From positions 124,001 to 188,000 of the forward strand of contig NZ_JACSPO010000003.1 in assembly GCF_014837105.1 (NCBI RefSeq): a stretch of DNA of 64,000 nt, read 5' to 3'. The DNA comes from Oceanitalea stevensii (GTDB taxonomy: Bacteria > Actinomycetota > Actinomycetes > Actinomycetales > Actinomycetaceae). Under the pieces are notes generated by a model. The model saw only the letters and a list, made by a program, of their open reading frames with translations. It made no database searches and was not told the origin of the DNA. How positions within the stretch are numbered: position 1 is the stretch's first letter; each line of letters starts with the position of its first letter. Positions 8,570-18,108 of the stretch are shown here, piece after piece. The position numbers and the translations under genes were made by a program.

Positions 8570-10000
8570 ATGGACGACGACGGTGCGGCACCGGGCGGTG
8601 GGAGGGTCGCCTCCGCCGCCGGCAGCGTGCCGGCGGGCCCGCTCACCGTGGCGGTGCTCGAGTCCTGGCGCACGACGCTCGCCGAGGTCGGCCGGTCGCT
8701 CTCCGACGCGGAGCGCGTCGACCAGCTCCGGGCGCTGGAGGAGCTGAAGTCGGCGGCGTGCGCGGCGCAGGCGCGGCTGTCGGTGGACCTCGACGCCTCA
8801 CAGCGCGCGGCGCAGGCGCGGGCCGGTGTGCCGCTGTCCCGGCGCGGCGCTGGGATCGGTGCGCAGGTCGCGTTGGCACGCCGCGAGTCCCCGCACCGTG
8901 GCGGGCGGCTCCTCGGGCTGGCCAAGGCGCTCGTCGTCGAGATGCCGCACACCTACCGGGCCCTGCAGGAGGGGCTGCTCAGCGAGTGGCGAGCCACCCT
9001 GCTCGTCCGTGAGTCGGCCTGCCTGTCCGTCCCGGACCGCACCGCCTTCGACGCCGAGATGGCAGGGGACCCGGCGCAGCTCGAGGGACTCGGTGACCGG
9101 CAGCTGGTGGCCCGGGCCAAGAAGGTCGCCTACCGCCTCGACGCCGCCTCTGTGGTGCGCCGGGCCCGCAAGGCCGAGGGGGAGCGCTGCGTGAGCCTGC
9201 GGCCCGCCCCGGACACGATGAGCTACCTGACCGGACTGCTGCCCGTCGCGCAGGGGGTGGCGGTTCTCGCTGCACTCACCAAGGCCGCAGACTCCGCGCG
9301 CGCCCAGGGGGACCCCCGCAGCAGGGGGCAGGTCATGGCCGACACCCTCGTCGAGCGGGTCACCGGCCAGGAGACGGCAGACGCCGTCCCGGTCGAGGTG
9401 CAAGTCGTCATGACCGAGCGCACCCTCCTCGCCGGCGACGACGAGCCCGCCCACATCCCCGGGTACGGGACCGTGCCGGGCGGCTGGGCGCGGCGCCTGG
9501 TGGCCCGCCGGCTCGGGACGCCGGGCCTTCACGGCGTCAGCCGGTCCACCCGGGTGTGGCTGCGCCGCCTCTTCACCTCACCGACCACCGGGCAGCTCGT
9601 CCAGATGGACTCACGCCGGCGCACCGTCCCACCCGGCCTCGCCCGCTTCGTCGCCGCCCGCGACCAGACGTGCCGCACCCCGTGGTGCGATGCGCCCGTC
9701 CGGCACGTCGACCACGTCGTCCCGTGGAGTGAGGGCGGGAAGACCGAGGCGGGCGGCCTCGAGGGCTACTGCGAGGCTTGCAACTACGACAAGCAGGCGC
9801 CCGGCTGGCGCACCCGCGCCGGACCGCCCGACGGTGAGAGCGGCCACGTCGTCGAGACCACCAGCCCCACCGGGCACCGCTACCGCTCCAGGGCGCCTGC
9901 CCTCCCCGGCCAACCCCCACCGGACGAGCGAGAGCCGGCGGACACCGACCGGGACAGTGCCGCCGAGCGCTACCTCCTCGACCTCCACCGTGTCGCCTGA
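8570..10000 (+). CDS. DUF222 / HNH endonuclease domain protein
   Basis: Actinobacterial DUF222-HNH protein, a family common in multicopy in these genomes (13E12-repeat-like). It is 476 residues: an alpha-helical DUF222 region (about 20-330) rich in Ala/Arg, then a C-terminal HNH module (about 350-420) with CRTPWCDAP, the HVDHV core, and CEACNYDKQAPGW. The paired cysteines suggest a structural zinc. Nuclease activity is inferred, and no restriction or toxin partner is adjacent. Transcription probably starts at the ATG. I see no repeats or transposase beside it, so mobility is not supported. Confidence 0.85.
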   Translation: MDDDGAAPGGGRVASAAGSVPAGPLTVAVLESWRTTLAEVGRSLSDAERVDQLRALEELKSAACAAQARLSVDLDASQRAAQARAGVPLSRRGAGIGAQVALARRESPHRGGRLLGLAKALVVEMPHTYRALQEGLLSEWRATLLVRESACLSVPDRTAFDAEMAGDPAQLEGLGDRQLVARAKKVAYRLDAASVVRRARKAEGERCVSLRPAPDTMSYLTGLLPVAQGVAVLAALTKAADSARAQGDPRSRGQVMADTLVERVTGQETADAVPVEVQVVMTERTLLAGDDEPAHIPGYGTVPGGWARRLVARRLGTPGLHGVSRSTRVWLRRLFTSPTTGQLVQMDSRRRTVPPGLARFVAARDQTCRTPWCDAPVRHVDHVVPWSEGGKTEAGGLEGYCEACNYDKQAPGWRTRAGPPDGESGHVVETTSPTGHRYRSRAPALPGQPPPDEREPADTDRDSAAERYLLDLHRVA

Positions 10001-10082
10001 GCCTGGAACTGAGCGATCCCTCACATCCGGTCCCGTCGGGCCGATGGGACCGGGGAGACCGACCGAGCGGCGAGGAGACATC

Positions 10083-10886
10083 GTGACCACACCCCCCGAG
10101 GGCCACCCGACCAACCCTTACGCCCCGGTCCCGCCGCCGGGTTCGGTGCCTCCTCCCTACGGTGCCGCACCGGTCCCGTCGTACGGGGACCCGGTCGGCG
10201 GCCCCGGGTACCAGCCGTCCTTCCCCGGTGCCCCGCAACCGCCGCGGCGCGGTCTGAAGGGCTGGCAGGTCGCGGCGATCGCCACGACCACCGGCGTGCT
10301 CGGCCTCGCCGTTGGCATCGGCATCGGGAGCGCGGGCGACGACGACGCCCCGGCTGCGACCCCCACCCCCATCGCCCGGACCGAGGAGCCGAGCGCCGAG
10401 CCGGCCGAGGACGGCGCGACCGAGGCCGCGGACGACGAGGCCGCCGAGGGAGCCCCTGCGGACGACGAGGAGGGCACCCGCTCGAACCCCTACCCCGTCG
10501 GCACCCCCGTCACCGACGGCGAGTGGGAGGTGACGCTCGGCGAGCCCCGCGAAGGCTGGTCGGAGATCCAGGCGGAGAACCAGTTCAACGAGGCGCCGGC
10601 CGAGGGCACCGAGTTCTACCTCGTCCCGGTGACCGCCACCTACCTCGGCGACGAGACCGGGCTGCCGTGGATGGACCTGTCCGTCCAGTTCGTCGGGAGC
10701 GACGCCCGCACCTACACCGACAGCTGCGGCGTCATCCCCGGTGACCTCATGGACGTCGACGAGCTCTACGAGGGCGGCGTCGCCGAGGGCAACGTCTGCG
10801 TCGCCGTCCCCGAGGGCGCCGACGGTCTGTGGACGCTCAGCACCGGCTGGGGCGGCAACACCGTCTTCTTCACCGCCGCGGACTGA
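10083..10886 (+). CDS. Proline-rich, membrane-anchored DUF4352-like protein
   Basis: A 267-residue protein of unknown function. Residues 1-55 are Pro/Gly/Tyr-rich and cytoplasmic, one membrane helix follows (WQVAAIATTTGVLGLAVGIG), then a long acidic Ala/Glu/Asp linker, then an exported domain of about 120 residues resembling the DUF4352 immunoglobulin-like fold. That domain has a Cys pair (DSCGVIPGD and GNVCVAVPEG). The GTG start follows GGCGAGGAG. It is convergent with the FadR-type regulator. The topology is typical of actinobacterial cell-envelope proteins; no ligand can be named. Confidence 0.75.
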   Translation: MTTPPEGHPTNPYAPVPPPGSVPPPYGAAPVPSYGDPVGGPGYQPSFPGAPQPPRRGLKGWQVAAIATTTGVLGLAVGIGIGSAGDDDAPAATPTPIARTEEPSAEPAEDGATEAADDEAAEGAPADDEEGTRSNPYPVGTPVTDGEWEVTLGEPREGWSEIQAENQFNEAPAEGTEFYLVPVTATYLGDETGLPWMDLSVQFVGSDARTYTDSCGVIPGDLMDVDELYEGGVAEGNVCVAVPEGADGLWTLSTGWGGNTVFFTAAD

Positions 10887-10892
10887 GGGACG

Positions 10893-11666
10893 TCAGGCGC
10901 GCTCGCGCTCCTGGGCGCGAGCCGCCGCGATCCGCTCGACGTCCACCGGCGAGCGCTGCAGCGGCGGGATGATCTCGTCGTCGGGCGTGATGATGACGAG
11001 GTCGTTGTCCATGTGGTCGGCCATGGCGTGCACCGCGTCGATGAAGTCACCGCGCCGGACGGCGTCGACGATGCGCTCGTGCTCCACCTGCATGGTCTGC
11101 GCGTCACTCCCGTGGGTGAGGCGCTCGACGTGCCCCGGCGCCGAGAGCTTCTCGGTGATCCCGGCGTACAGCGAGGCGAGCAGCCGGTTCTTCGCGGCGT
11201 CGAAGAGGAGGTAGTGGAAGCGGGAGGCGAGCTCCACGCTCGTGTCCCGCGGTCCGACGGCCGGGCACTGCCCGCCGCGCAGCGACTGCGCGACCGAGGC
11301 CTCGAGCGCCGCGATGTCCTCGGGCGTCCGGTGCAGCGCCGCCTGCTGGGCGGCCTCCACCTCCAGCGCGCGGCGGTAGCTGAGCAGCTCCTCGAGCGTG
11401 TAGGCCGTGAGGAACTCCGAGAGCACCGCACTCGTCGGTGCGCTGGAGCGGACGAAGGTGCCGCGTCCCGGCAGCGTCTCGAGCATGCCGATGCTCGCGA
11501 GCGAGCGGACGGCCTCGCGAATCGTCGAGCGGCCCACGCCGAGGGTCTCGGCGAGCTCCGGCTCGATCGGGATGCGCGAGCCGACCTCCCACGCGCCGGT
11601 GGTGATCTGCCGGCGCAGGTAGGCCAGCGTGTTCCGGGCGCGCTCGGTGCCGCTGCTGGTGACCAT
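10893..11666 (-). CDS. GntR-family transcriptional regulator, FadR (FCD) subfamily
   Basis: A 257-residue repressor-type protein. The N-terminal winged helix-turn-helix (about 10-75) includes IPIEPELAETLGVGRSTIREAVRSL cut here to its key part GVGRSTIREAV and GRGTFV. The C-terminal all-helical FCD domain (about 95-230) normally binds a carboxylate effector through a metal held by Asp/His residues; SRFHYLLF, LTHGSDAQTM and EHERIVDAVRRGD fit this. No metabolic operon is adjacent: the divergent neighbour is ferrochelatase, 168 bp away, so its regulon is unclear. Confidence 0.87.
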   Translation of the reverse strand: MVTSSGTERARNTLAYLRRQITTGAWEVGSRIPIEPELAETLGVGRSTIREAVRSLASIGMLETLPGRGTFVRSSAPTSAVLSEFLTAYTLEELLSYRRALEVEAAQQAALHRTPEDIAALEASVAQSLRGGQCPAVGPRDTSVELASRFHYLLFDAAKNRLLASLYAGITEKLSAPGHVERLTHGSDAQTMQVEHERIVDAVRRGDFIDAVHAMADHMDNDLVIITPDDEIIPPLQRSPVDVERIAAARAQERERA

Positions 11667-11834
11667 CCCGCGAGTATAGGAAGGGGTGACCGCTCAGCCG
11701 GCGAGCCGCGGCGCACCCCTCCACGGCACGCGTCATGGCGGACACCTCAGTCGGCGTGCTCGGCCACCGTGGTGCGACTTCATCTGATGTTACGGTGAGC
11801 CCGTTTGCGACGCCGTCCCGAGGAGCCCGCCACC

Positions 11835-12932
11835 ATGTCCCACCCCGCTGCGCCCTACGACGCCCTCCTGCTGTGCTCCTTCGGTGGTCCGAACAGGACG
11901 GAGGACGTCGTGCCCTTCCTGCGCAACGTCGTGCGCGGCAAGGGGATCCCCGACGAGCGGCTCGAGGAGGTCGGTGAGCACTACTTCGCCTTCGACGGCA
12001 AGAGCCCGATCAACGAGCAGAACCTCGCCCTGCGCGCTGCCCTCGCGGCCGAGCTGCGCGAGCGGGGCGTCGAGCTCCCGGTCCTGTGGGGCAACCGCAA
12101 CTGGCACCCCTACACCGTCGACACCCTCCGGGACGCCGTCGCCTTCGGTGCCCGTCGCATCCTCGTCCTCGTCACGAGCGCCTACGCCTCCTACTCCGGC
12201 AGCCGCCAGTACCGCGAGCACCTCGCCGCGGCTGTGAGCGAGCTCGGCGTCGACGCCGAGGGCCTCGAGATCGATGTCCTGCGCCCCTTCTTCAACGACC
12301 CGGGCTTTGTCGACGCCAACACCGATGCCGTCCTCGCGGCCGTGGAGCAGCTGCCCGCGGGCGAGGGCGTCCACATCGCCTACGTCACCCACTCGATCCC
12401 CGACACCATGCAGGACGCGTCGGCCGCCACCGGCCCCGGCTACCGCGAGCAGCACGAGGACGTCCGGGCTGCCATCGACGCCACCCTGCGCGAGCGCGGC
12501 CTGAGCGTCACCTCCTCCCTGTCCTACTGCTCGCGCTCGGGCGACCCGCGTACGCCGTGGCTCGAGCCGGACGTCAACGACCACCTCGCCCAGCTCGCCG
12601 AGGACGGTGTCACGCGCGTCGTCATCGCCCCGATCGGCTTCATCTCCGACCACATGGAGGTGGCCTGGGACCTGGACACCGAGGCGATGGAGACGGCCCG
12701 CGAGCTCGGCATGGACGCGGCCCGCGCCGCGACGGCGGGCATCGCGCCGGTCTTCGTCTCCGGGCTCGTCGACCTCGTCCTCGAGCGCGCCGCGCGCGAG
12801 CGGGGCGAGGAGCCGCAGGTGACCGTGCGCGGGCAGCTCCCGGCCTTCCCCGACGTCGCCCCTCCCGGCAGCTGCCGGATGCGCCACGGTGAGGTCACCG
12901 GCATCCCGGTCCTCGCCGGCACCGCCGACTGA
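11835..12932 (+). CDS. cpfC: Ferrochelatase (coproporphyrin III ferrochelatase)
   Basis: Inserts Fe2+ into coproporphyrin III in the actinobacterial haem pathway. It is 365 residues. Visible motifs are [10 protein letters not shown] at the N-terminus, WGNRNWHPY, the catalytic-histidine motif VTHSIPDTM (His186), and [14 protein letters not shown] containing the acidic metal-path residues. The ATG at 11835 follows GAGGAG; an upstream in-frame start only adds an Arg-rich tail. The next gene, 31 nt downstream, is coproheme decarboxylase, so the last two haem steps are together. The older symbol is hemH. Confidence 0.94.
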   Translation: MSHPAAPYDALLLCSFGGPNRTEDVVPFLRNVVRGKGIPDERLEEVGEHYFAFDGKSPINEQNLALRAALAAELRERGVELPVLWGNRNWHPYTVDTLRDAVAFGARRILVLVTSAYASYSGSRQYREHLAAAVSELGVDAEGLEIDVLRPFFNDPGFVDANTDAVLAAVEQLPAGEGVHIAYVTHSIPDTMQDASAATGPGYREQHEDVRAAIDATLRERGLSVTSSLSYCSRSGDPRTPWLEPDVNDHLAQLAEDGVTRVVIAPIGFISDHMEVAWDLDTEAMETARELGMDAARAATAGIAPVFVSGLVDLVLERAARERGEEPQVTVRGQLPAFPDVAPPGSCRMRHGEVTGIPVLAGTAD

Positions 12933-12963
12933 CCCTGTCCCACCACACCAGGAGGAAGAGCCC

Positions 12964-13647
12964 GTGAGCTCCGCCCAGCCCCAGTCCGCCTACGTCATGT
13001 ACTCCGTGTTCCGGGCGATCCAGCCGCTGCCCGAGGAGGACGACGTGCGCGCCGGCCTCGTCCGCGACGTCCTCGCGGACCTGGCGGACGTCCCGGGCCT
13101 GACCGTGCGCGGCTGGTACGACGTCGCGGGCTTCCGGGCCGACGCCGACCTCATGGTGTGGTGGTGGGCCGAGGACGTCGAGGCCGTGCAGGAGGCCTAC
13201 CACCGGCTCCTCGCGAGCAACCTCGGCGGTGCGCTGGAGCCGGTGTGGTCCCAGGTGGGCACCCACCGCCCGGCGGAGTTCAACCGCGGGCACCTGCCCT
13301 CCTTCATCATGGGCGAGGAGCCGCGCGGCTTCCTCTGTGTCTACCCCTTCGTCCGCAGCTACGAGTGGTACCTGCTGCCCCCGGAGGAGCGCAGCACCAT
13401 GCTCCGTGACCACGGCCTGGCGGCCCGCGACTACGGCGACGTGCGCGCCAACACGATCGCGGCCTTCGCGCTGGGTGACTACGAGTGGCTGCTCGGCTTC
13501 GAGGCCGACGACCTCGGCCGCATCGTCGACCTCATGCGTGACCTGCGCGCCACCGAGGCCCGCCGCCACGTCCGCGAGGAGGTCCCCTTCTTCACCGGCC
13601 CGCGCCGCGAGCTCGGTGAGATCGTGGAGAAGCTGCCCCGCGGCTAG
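12964..13647 (+). CDS. chdC: Coproheme decarboxylase (HemQ, chlorite-dismutase family)
   Basis: Converts Fe-coproporphyrin III to haem b by peroxide-dependent decarboxylation of two propionates. It is 227 residues. The GTG start follows AGGAGGAAG. By spacing against actinobacterial enzymes, His110 (NRGHLP) is the distal base, Tyr127 in [10 protein letters not shown] is the catalytic tyrosine, and His150 in LRDHG is the proximal haem ligand; all are present, so the enzyme looks active. The TAG stop forms one CTAG palindrome with the stop of the convergent SulP gene. Confidence 0.94.
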   Translation: MSSAQPQSAYVMYSVFRAIQPLPEEDDVRAGLVRDVLADLADVPGLTVRGWYDVAGFRADADLMVWWWAEDVEAVQEAYHRLLASNLGGALEPVWSQVGTHRPAEFNRGHLPSFIMGEEPRGFLCVYPFVRSYEWYLLPPEERSTMLRDHGLAARDYGDVRANTIAAFALGDYEWLLGFEADDLGRIVDLMRDLRATEARRHVREEVPFFTGPRRELGEIVEKLPRG

Positions 13648-15389
13648 CGAGCCCGCGCGGCGGCGCCCGTGCCGCACTCGAGCACGGCGCCGCCGCGCAC
13701 CTCGAAGCGCACGTGGTTGCGCGCGTGGGCGACGGCGGCCGGCAGGTCGTCGAAGTAGTGGCCCTCGTCCCCGAGCGCGTCGAGGACGCCGACGGCGGCC
13801 GACATCCGCAGCTGCTGCGCGTCCAGGCCCTTGAGCAGCACGGTGATCCCGCGGCGGCGCAGATCGGTGATGATCTCGCCGAGCGCATGGGCACCGGAGG
13901 CGTCCATGACGCGGACCTCCCGCAGCGCGAGGACGACGACGCGCACGTCCTTGACCGCCGTCATCTCGTCGAGGAAGCGCTTCGTCCCGCCGAAGAAGAG
14001 CGCACCGCGGAAGTGGTAGACGGCGACGTGCTCGTCGAGGAGCGCGTCCTCCTCCTCCGGGGCGAGGTCCGGCGGGAGATCGCACCGGGTGAGGCCCGAG
14101 ACGCGCGCCATCGCCCGCAGCGCGAGCAGGGCGGCGACCGCGACGCCGACCTGGACCGCGACGATGAGGTCGAAGACGATCGTCACGACGACGGTCGAGA
14201 GGTAGACGACGGCGTCGGCCCGGGTAGCCCGCAGGATCGCGCGGCCCGTGCGCAGGTCGATCATCCGGAACGCCGTGACGATGAGGACACCGGCCAGGGC
14301 GGACATCGGGATGAGCGCGACCACCGGCGTGAGTGCCAGGACGATGAGGACGAGCACGACGGCGTGGCTCGCGCCGGCCACGCGGGTGCGCGCACCGGCA
14401 CGGACGTTGACGGCGGTGCGGGCGATCGCGCCGGTCGCGGGCATGCCGCCGAAGAGGCCGCTGGCGACGTTCGCCATGCCCTGACCGACGAGCTCGCGGT
14501 TGGCGTCGGTGTCCGGCACGGTCTCGACCATGCCGTCCGCCACCCGCGCCGAGAGCAGGCTCTCCAGCGCCGCGAGGGCGGCGATCGCCATGGCCGAGGG
14601 GAGCATGGCCGCCAGTGCGGAGGAGTCCCAGGCGGGCACCTGGAAGGAGGGCAGCGCGTCGGGCAGCGCACCGATCCGCTCGACGTCGAGGGAGACGAGC
14701 TCGGCGACGACAGTGGCGACGGCGACGGCGATGAGCGAGGCCGGCAGCGACCGCCGCAGCCGGGTGAGCAGGACCATGAGGACGACGACGCCGCCGGTCA
14801 CGGCTAGGGGAGTCACGGCGCGCGCCCAGTCGGTGACGCGCAGGGTCTCCACGGCCGCCGCCGTCGCGTTCTCCACCTGGGGGCGCGCGGTGTCCAGGGC
14901 GAGGGGGACCTGCTGGAGGAAGATGATGACGCCGATGCCGAGGGTGAAGCCCTCGACCACCGGCCACGGGATGACGGACACGAGGCGCCCCATCCCCACG
15001 AGCCCCATGACGATGACGAGGACGCCGGCGAGGATCGACAGCGCGAAGACCGCCTCCGTCCCGTAGCGCGCCACCACGGGGATGAGGACGACGGTCATCG
15101 CGCCGGTCGGTCCGGACACCTGCAGGTGGGAGCCGCCGAGGACGGCGGCGACGAAGCCGGCGACGATCGCGGTGATGAGCCCGGCCGCAGGGCCGACGCC
15201 GGACGCGACGCCGAAGCCCAGCGCCAGCGGGAGCGCGACGACGCCCACCGTCACGCCGGCGACGAGGTCCCCGCGCCAGGAGCGCGACAGGCCCGTGTAG
15301 TCCGAGCGGCGGGGGAGCGTGAGGGAGGCGACGTGGCCGAGGGCCGAGCGCCAGGTCGGGCGCGGGGCGAGGGGAGTGGGGCCGCTCAT
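13644..15389 (-). CDS. SulP-family anion transporter with STAS domain
   Basis: SLC26/SulP permease of 581 residues: a membrane domain (about 25-430, 12-14 segments) with [37 protein letters not shown] and [14 protein letters not shown], then a cytosolic STAS domain (about 440-560). Substrates in the family are sulfate, bicarbonate or dicarboxylates; none can be chosen here. The start ATG overlaps the stop of the ArsR-type regulator (ATGA), so the two form an operon. The stop codon overlaps that of chdC on the other strand. Confidence 0.92.
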   Translation of the reverse strand: MSGPTPLAPRPTWRSALGHVASLTLPRRSDYTGLSRSWRGDLVAGVTVGVVALPLALGFGVASGVGPAAGLITAIVAGFVAAVLGGSHLQVSGPTGAMTVVLIPVVARYGTEAVFALSILAGVLVIVMGLVGMGRLVSVIPWPVVEGFTLGIGVIIFLQQVPLALDTARPQVENATAAAVETLRVTDWARAVTPLAVTGGVVVLMVLLTRLRRSLPASLIAVAVATVVAELVSLDVERIGALPDALPSFQVPAWDSSALAAMLPSAMAIAALAALESLLSARVADGMVETVPDTDANRELVGQGMANVASGLFGGMPATGAIARTAVNVRAGARTRVAGASHAVVLVLIVLALTPVVALIPMSALAGVLIVTAFRMIDLRTGRAILRATRADAVVYLSTVVVTIVFDLIVAVQVGVAVAALLALRAMARVSGLTRCDLPPDLAPEEEDALLDEHVAVYHFRGALFFGGTKRFLDEMTAVKDVRVVVLALREVRVMDASGAHALGEIITDLRRRGITVLLKGLDAQQLRMSAAVGVLDALGDEGHYFDDLPAAVAHARNHVRFEVRGGAVLECGTGAAARAR

Positions 15390-15730
15390 CGTGCCTGCCC
15401 GTTCGAGCCGAGGGCCTCGGTGGTCCGGCCGTGCGATCCGAGGAGGAAGGTGCGTGCGGCGTCGAGCATGGTGGCGAGCGAGTCGTCGACGAGCGTGTAG
15501 GTGACGGTGTTGCCCTGCCGGGACTTGGCCACCACCCCGGCACGGCGCAGGACCGCCAGGTGCTGCGACAGGTGGGAGGCCTCGATGCCGATCTCCGCGA
15601 GCAGGGTGCTCACCGGCCGGTCGCCGTCGCTCAGGAGCTCGAGGGCCCTGATCCGGACCGGGTGCCCGAGTGCCTTGAAGAGCTCCGCCTTCATGACGTA
15701 GACGGGCGTGTCTATGGCGCGGTCGAGCAC
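15386..15730 (-). CDS. ArsR-family transcriptional regulator
   Basis: A 114-residue winged-helix repressor. The helix-turn-helix is seen in LLAEIGIEASHLSQHLAVLRRA, of which ASHLSQHLAVLR is the recognition part, followed by the wing GVVAKSRQGNTVTY. The GTG start at 15730 follows GGAGG. No CXC metal motif of classical ArsR/SmtB sensors is present, so its signal is probably not arsenite. It is coupled to the SulP gene, and a perfect inverted repeat 30 nt upstream is a likely autoregulatory operator. Confidence 0.9.
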   Translation of the reverse strand: MLDRAIDTPVYVMKAELFKALGHPVRIRALELLSDGDRPVSTLLAEIGIEASHLSQHLAVLRRAGVVAKSRQGNTVTYTLVDDSLATMLDAARTFLLGSHGRTTEALGSNGQAR

Positions 15731-15759
15731 GTGTCCTCCAGGTCGAGGCGGGCGGTGGC

Positions 15760-15783
15760 TTGACGACTCTATCAAGTCGTCAA
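15760..15783. promoter_or_regulatory. Inverted-repeat operator, probably for the ArsR protein
   Basis: TTGACGACT, a 6-bp spacer, then AGTCGTCAA make a perfect 9-bp inverted repeat between the ArsR-type gene and the divergent radical SAM gene. Its size and place suit a dimeric ArsR-family repressor controlling the arsR-sulP operon, and perhaps also the divergent gene. Confidence 0.7.
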
Positions 15784-15837
15784 TCCGCGCCTGTGCGAGT
15801 GGTTGACGTCGACTCGTACACGTGTTCGACTATGTCC

Positions 15838-16872
15838 ATGAGGTGGGACGGGCAGCAGATCGGCACGGAGGACGGCGCCGCGCTCCCCGGGCTGCAGAAG
15901 ATGGCGGGCCTGGTCCGCACCGTCCGCACGCCCGAGTTCGCCGGCATCGTCTTCCACGAGGTGACGGCGCGCTCGGTCCTCAACAAGGTGCCCGCCGCCT
16001 CGCGGATGCCCTTCCGCTGGACGGTCAACCCCTTCCGCGGCTGCAGCCACGCCTGCGTGTACTGCTACGCCCGCTCCACCCACACCTACCTCGACATGGA
16101 CGCCGGCGCGGACTTCGACAGCCAGATCGTCGTCAAGGTCAACGCCCCCGAGGTGCTCGCCCGGGATCTGAGCAAGCCCTCCTGGGGGCGGGAGCAGGTG
16201 GCGCTGGGCACGAACACCGACCCCTACCAGCGCGCCGAGGGCCGCTACCGGCTCATGCCCGGGATCATCGGCGCGCTCGTCGAGTCCGGCACGCCGCTGT
16301 CGGTCCTCACCAAGGGCACCCTCCTGCGCCGCGACCTGCCGCTGCTGGGGGAGGGCGCCGCCCACGTGCCCGTGTCGCTCGGCATCTCCCTCGCCGTCCT
16401 CGACCCCGACCTCCAGCACCTCCTCGAGCCGGGCACGCCCAGCCCGCGTGCCCGCCTCGACCTCGTCCGCGCCATCCGCGAGACCGGGCTGGACTGCCAC
16501 GTCATGGTCGCCCCGGTCCTGCCCTGGGTCACCGACTCCCGCGAGCACCTCGACGCGCTCCTCGCCGCCATCGCCGATGCCGGCGCCACCTCGGCCTCGG
16601 TCATGGCCGCCCACCTGCGCCCGGGCGTCAAGGACTGGTACCTGCAGTGGCTCCAGACGCACCGGCCAGCGCTCGTGCCCGAGTACCAGCGCCTGTACGG
16701 GCGCGGGGCCTACGCCCCGGACGCGTACCGCACGTGGCTGGCCGAGCGGGTGGCGCCGCTGCTGCGCCGCCACGGCCTCTCCCGCGGCGCCGGGCTGCGC
16801 ACCCAGCAGCCACGGGAGCCGGAGGCGCCGGCTCAGGCCCCGGACGCCGTCATGCAGGCCGCCCTCTTCTGA
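15838..16872 (+). CDS. Rv2578c-family radical SAM protein
   Basis: Radical S-adenosylmethionine enzyme of 344 residues, related to Rv2578c and to spore-photoproduct-lyase-like proteins; the substrate is unknown. The 4Fe-4S motif is CSHACVYCYAR (Cys69, Cys73, Cys76). GTNTDPYQRAEGRYRLMPG and VSLGISLAVLD are further family stretches. The C-terminal 40 residues are Pro/Ala-rich. The ATG at 15838 gives the family opening MRWDGQ; ATG 15832 is two codons upstream. It is divergent from the ArsR-type gene and 27 nt before a NUDIX gene. Confidence 0.88.
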   Translation: MRWDGQQIGTEDGAALPGLQKMAGLVRTVRTPEFAGIVFHEVTARSVLNKVPAASRMPFRWTVNPFRGCSHACVYCYARSTHTYLDMDAGADFDSQIVVKVNAPEVLARDLSKPSWGREQVALGTNTDPYQRAEGRYRLMPGIIGALVESGTPLSVLTKGTLLRRDLPLLGEGAAHVPVSLGISLAVLDPDLQHLLEPGTPSPRARLDLVRAIRETGLDCHVMVAPVLPWVTDSREHLDALLAAIADAGATSASVMAAHLRPGVKDWYLQWLQTHRPALVPEYQRLYGRGAYAPDAYRTWLAERVAPLLRRHGLSRGAGLRTQQPREPEAPAQAPDAVMQAALF

Positions 16873-16899
16873 GGGCTGGCACACTGGCACACTGGCCCC

Positions 16900-17382
16900 G
16901 TGCCCGTCCCGGACTTCGTCACCGCCCTGCGTGCCCACGTCGGGACGGCACCGCTGTGGCTCTCCGGCGTCACCGCCGTCGTCCTCGACGGGGACCGGGT
17001 GCTCCTCGGGCGGCGCACCGACAACGGCATGTGGGCCGCCATCAGCGGCATCCTCGACCCTGGTGAGCAGCCCGCCCGCGCCGCCGTGCGCGAGGTGCTC
17101 GAGGAGACGGGCGTCGTCGCCCGCGTCCTCGCGCTCGCCTCGGTCGACAGCGGCGACGTCGTCACCTACCCCAACGGCGACCGGGCCCAGTACCTCTCCC
17201 TCGCATTCCTCTGCGAGTACGTGTCCGGGGAGGCGCACGTCGCCGACGACGAGTCTCTCGCCGTCGGCTGGTTCCCGCTCGACGCGCTGCCGCGGCCGCT
17301 CGCGCCGACGTCGGCCACGCGCATCGCCGACGCCCTCGCCGTCCGGGCCGACCCGGCCGCCGGTCCGCGTTTCGTGCGCTGA
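16900..17382 (+). CDS. NUDIX hydrolase
   Basis: Hydrolase of a nucleoside-diphosphate-linked substrate, 160 residues. The complete NUDIX box spans residues 50-72, from GILDPGEQ to REVLEETGV, with the Mg2+-binding glutamates present. An N-terminal segment before the beta-strand GVTAVVLDGDRVLLGRR resembles actinobacterial NUDIX proteins annotated as ADP-ribose or general NTP pyrophosphatases. The GTG start is 27 nt after the radical SAM gene. The stop is 2 nt from the stop of the convergent CoA-type NUDIX gene. Confidence 0.88.
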   Translation: MPVPDFVTALRAHVGTAPLWLSGVTAVVLDGDRVLLGRRTDNGMWAAISGILDPGEQPARAAVREVLEETGVVARVLALASVDSGDVVTYPNGDRAQYLSLAFLCEYVSGEAHVADDESLAVGWFPLDALPRPLAPTSATRIADALAVRADPAAGPRFVR

Positions 17383-17384
17383 GC

Positions 17385-18095
17385 TCAACCCTCCGGCGTC
17401 GCCGGCGGGAGCGTGTCGCCGCGGGCCTCGGCCATCGACATCGCGTACTCGCGTGAGCGGTCCCACGGGCGCGTCCAGCCGAGCTCGTCGAAGACGCCGT
17501 CGAGGAGGTTGCCGGTGAAGCCCCACACCCAGCCGCCCTGGACGGCGAACCCGGCGCTGCCGTGCCCGTGGATCGTCACCGTGGAGCGCCCGGCGGGGTC
17601 GAGGAGGTCGCTGACCGGCAGCCGCAGCGTGTGGAGCACCTCGCCCACCTCGACGTCCTCGAGCCCGCCGGGGTCAGTCGCCCACCCGACCACGGGCGTG
17701 ACGAGGAAGCGGCTGATGGGCACGGCCACCTGCGGCAGCGTGCCGATGACCTCGACGCGCTCGGGCGCGAGGCCGATCTCCTCGTGGGTCTCCCGCAGGG
17801 CGGTGGCAGCCGGCCCGGCGTCGCCGTCGTCGGCGCGACCGCCGGGCAGCGCGATCTGCCCGGGGTGGTGGCGCAGCAGCGGGGAGCGCTGGACGAGGTA
17901 GAGGTCGAGCCCGGGGAAGACGTCGGGCCGCGCGAGGGTCGGGGTGAAGAGAAGGAGCACGGCCGCCGGCCGGTACTCGGCGCGGGCGACGGCGTCGACG
18001 CGGTGGACCTCGGGAGGCTGCCCCAGATCGCCCGCCGCGCCCCTCGCGACGAGACGTTCGAGGTCGCTGCGCGCCTGCGCCAGGTGCCGGTCCAC
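17385..18095 (-). CDS. CoA-pyrophosphatase-type NUDIX hydrolase
   Basis: A 236-residue NUDIX protein of the NudL/CoAse type, which cleaves coenzyme A to 4'-phosphopantetheine and 3',5'-ADP. The CoA-family motif before the box is seen as QRSPLLRHHPGQIALPGG, and the NUDIX box (86-108) includes RETHEEIGL. The C-terminal part FAVQGGWVWGFTGNLLDG is also typical. Substrate specificity is inferred from the motif. It is the downstream gene of a minus-strand run, 13 nt after the sugar-dehydrogenase lipoprotein. Confidence 0.88.
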   Translation of the reverse strand: MDRHLAQARSDLERLVARGAAGDLGQPPEVHRVDAVARAEYRPAAVLLLFTPTLARPDVFPGLDLYLVQRSPLLRHHPGQIALPGGRADDGDAGPAATALRETHEEIGLAPERVEVIGTLPQVAVPISRFLVTPVVGWATDPGGLEDVEVGEVLHTLRLPVSDLLDPAGRSTVTIHGHGSAGFAVQGGWVWGFTGNLLDGVFDELGWTRPWDRSREYAMSMAEARGDTLPPATPEG

Positions 18096-18108
18096 CGCGC
18101 CACCATAG

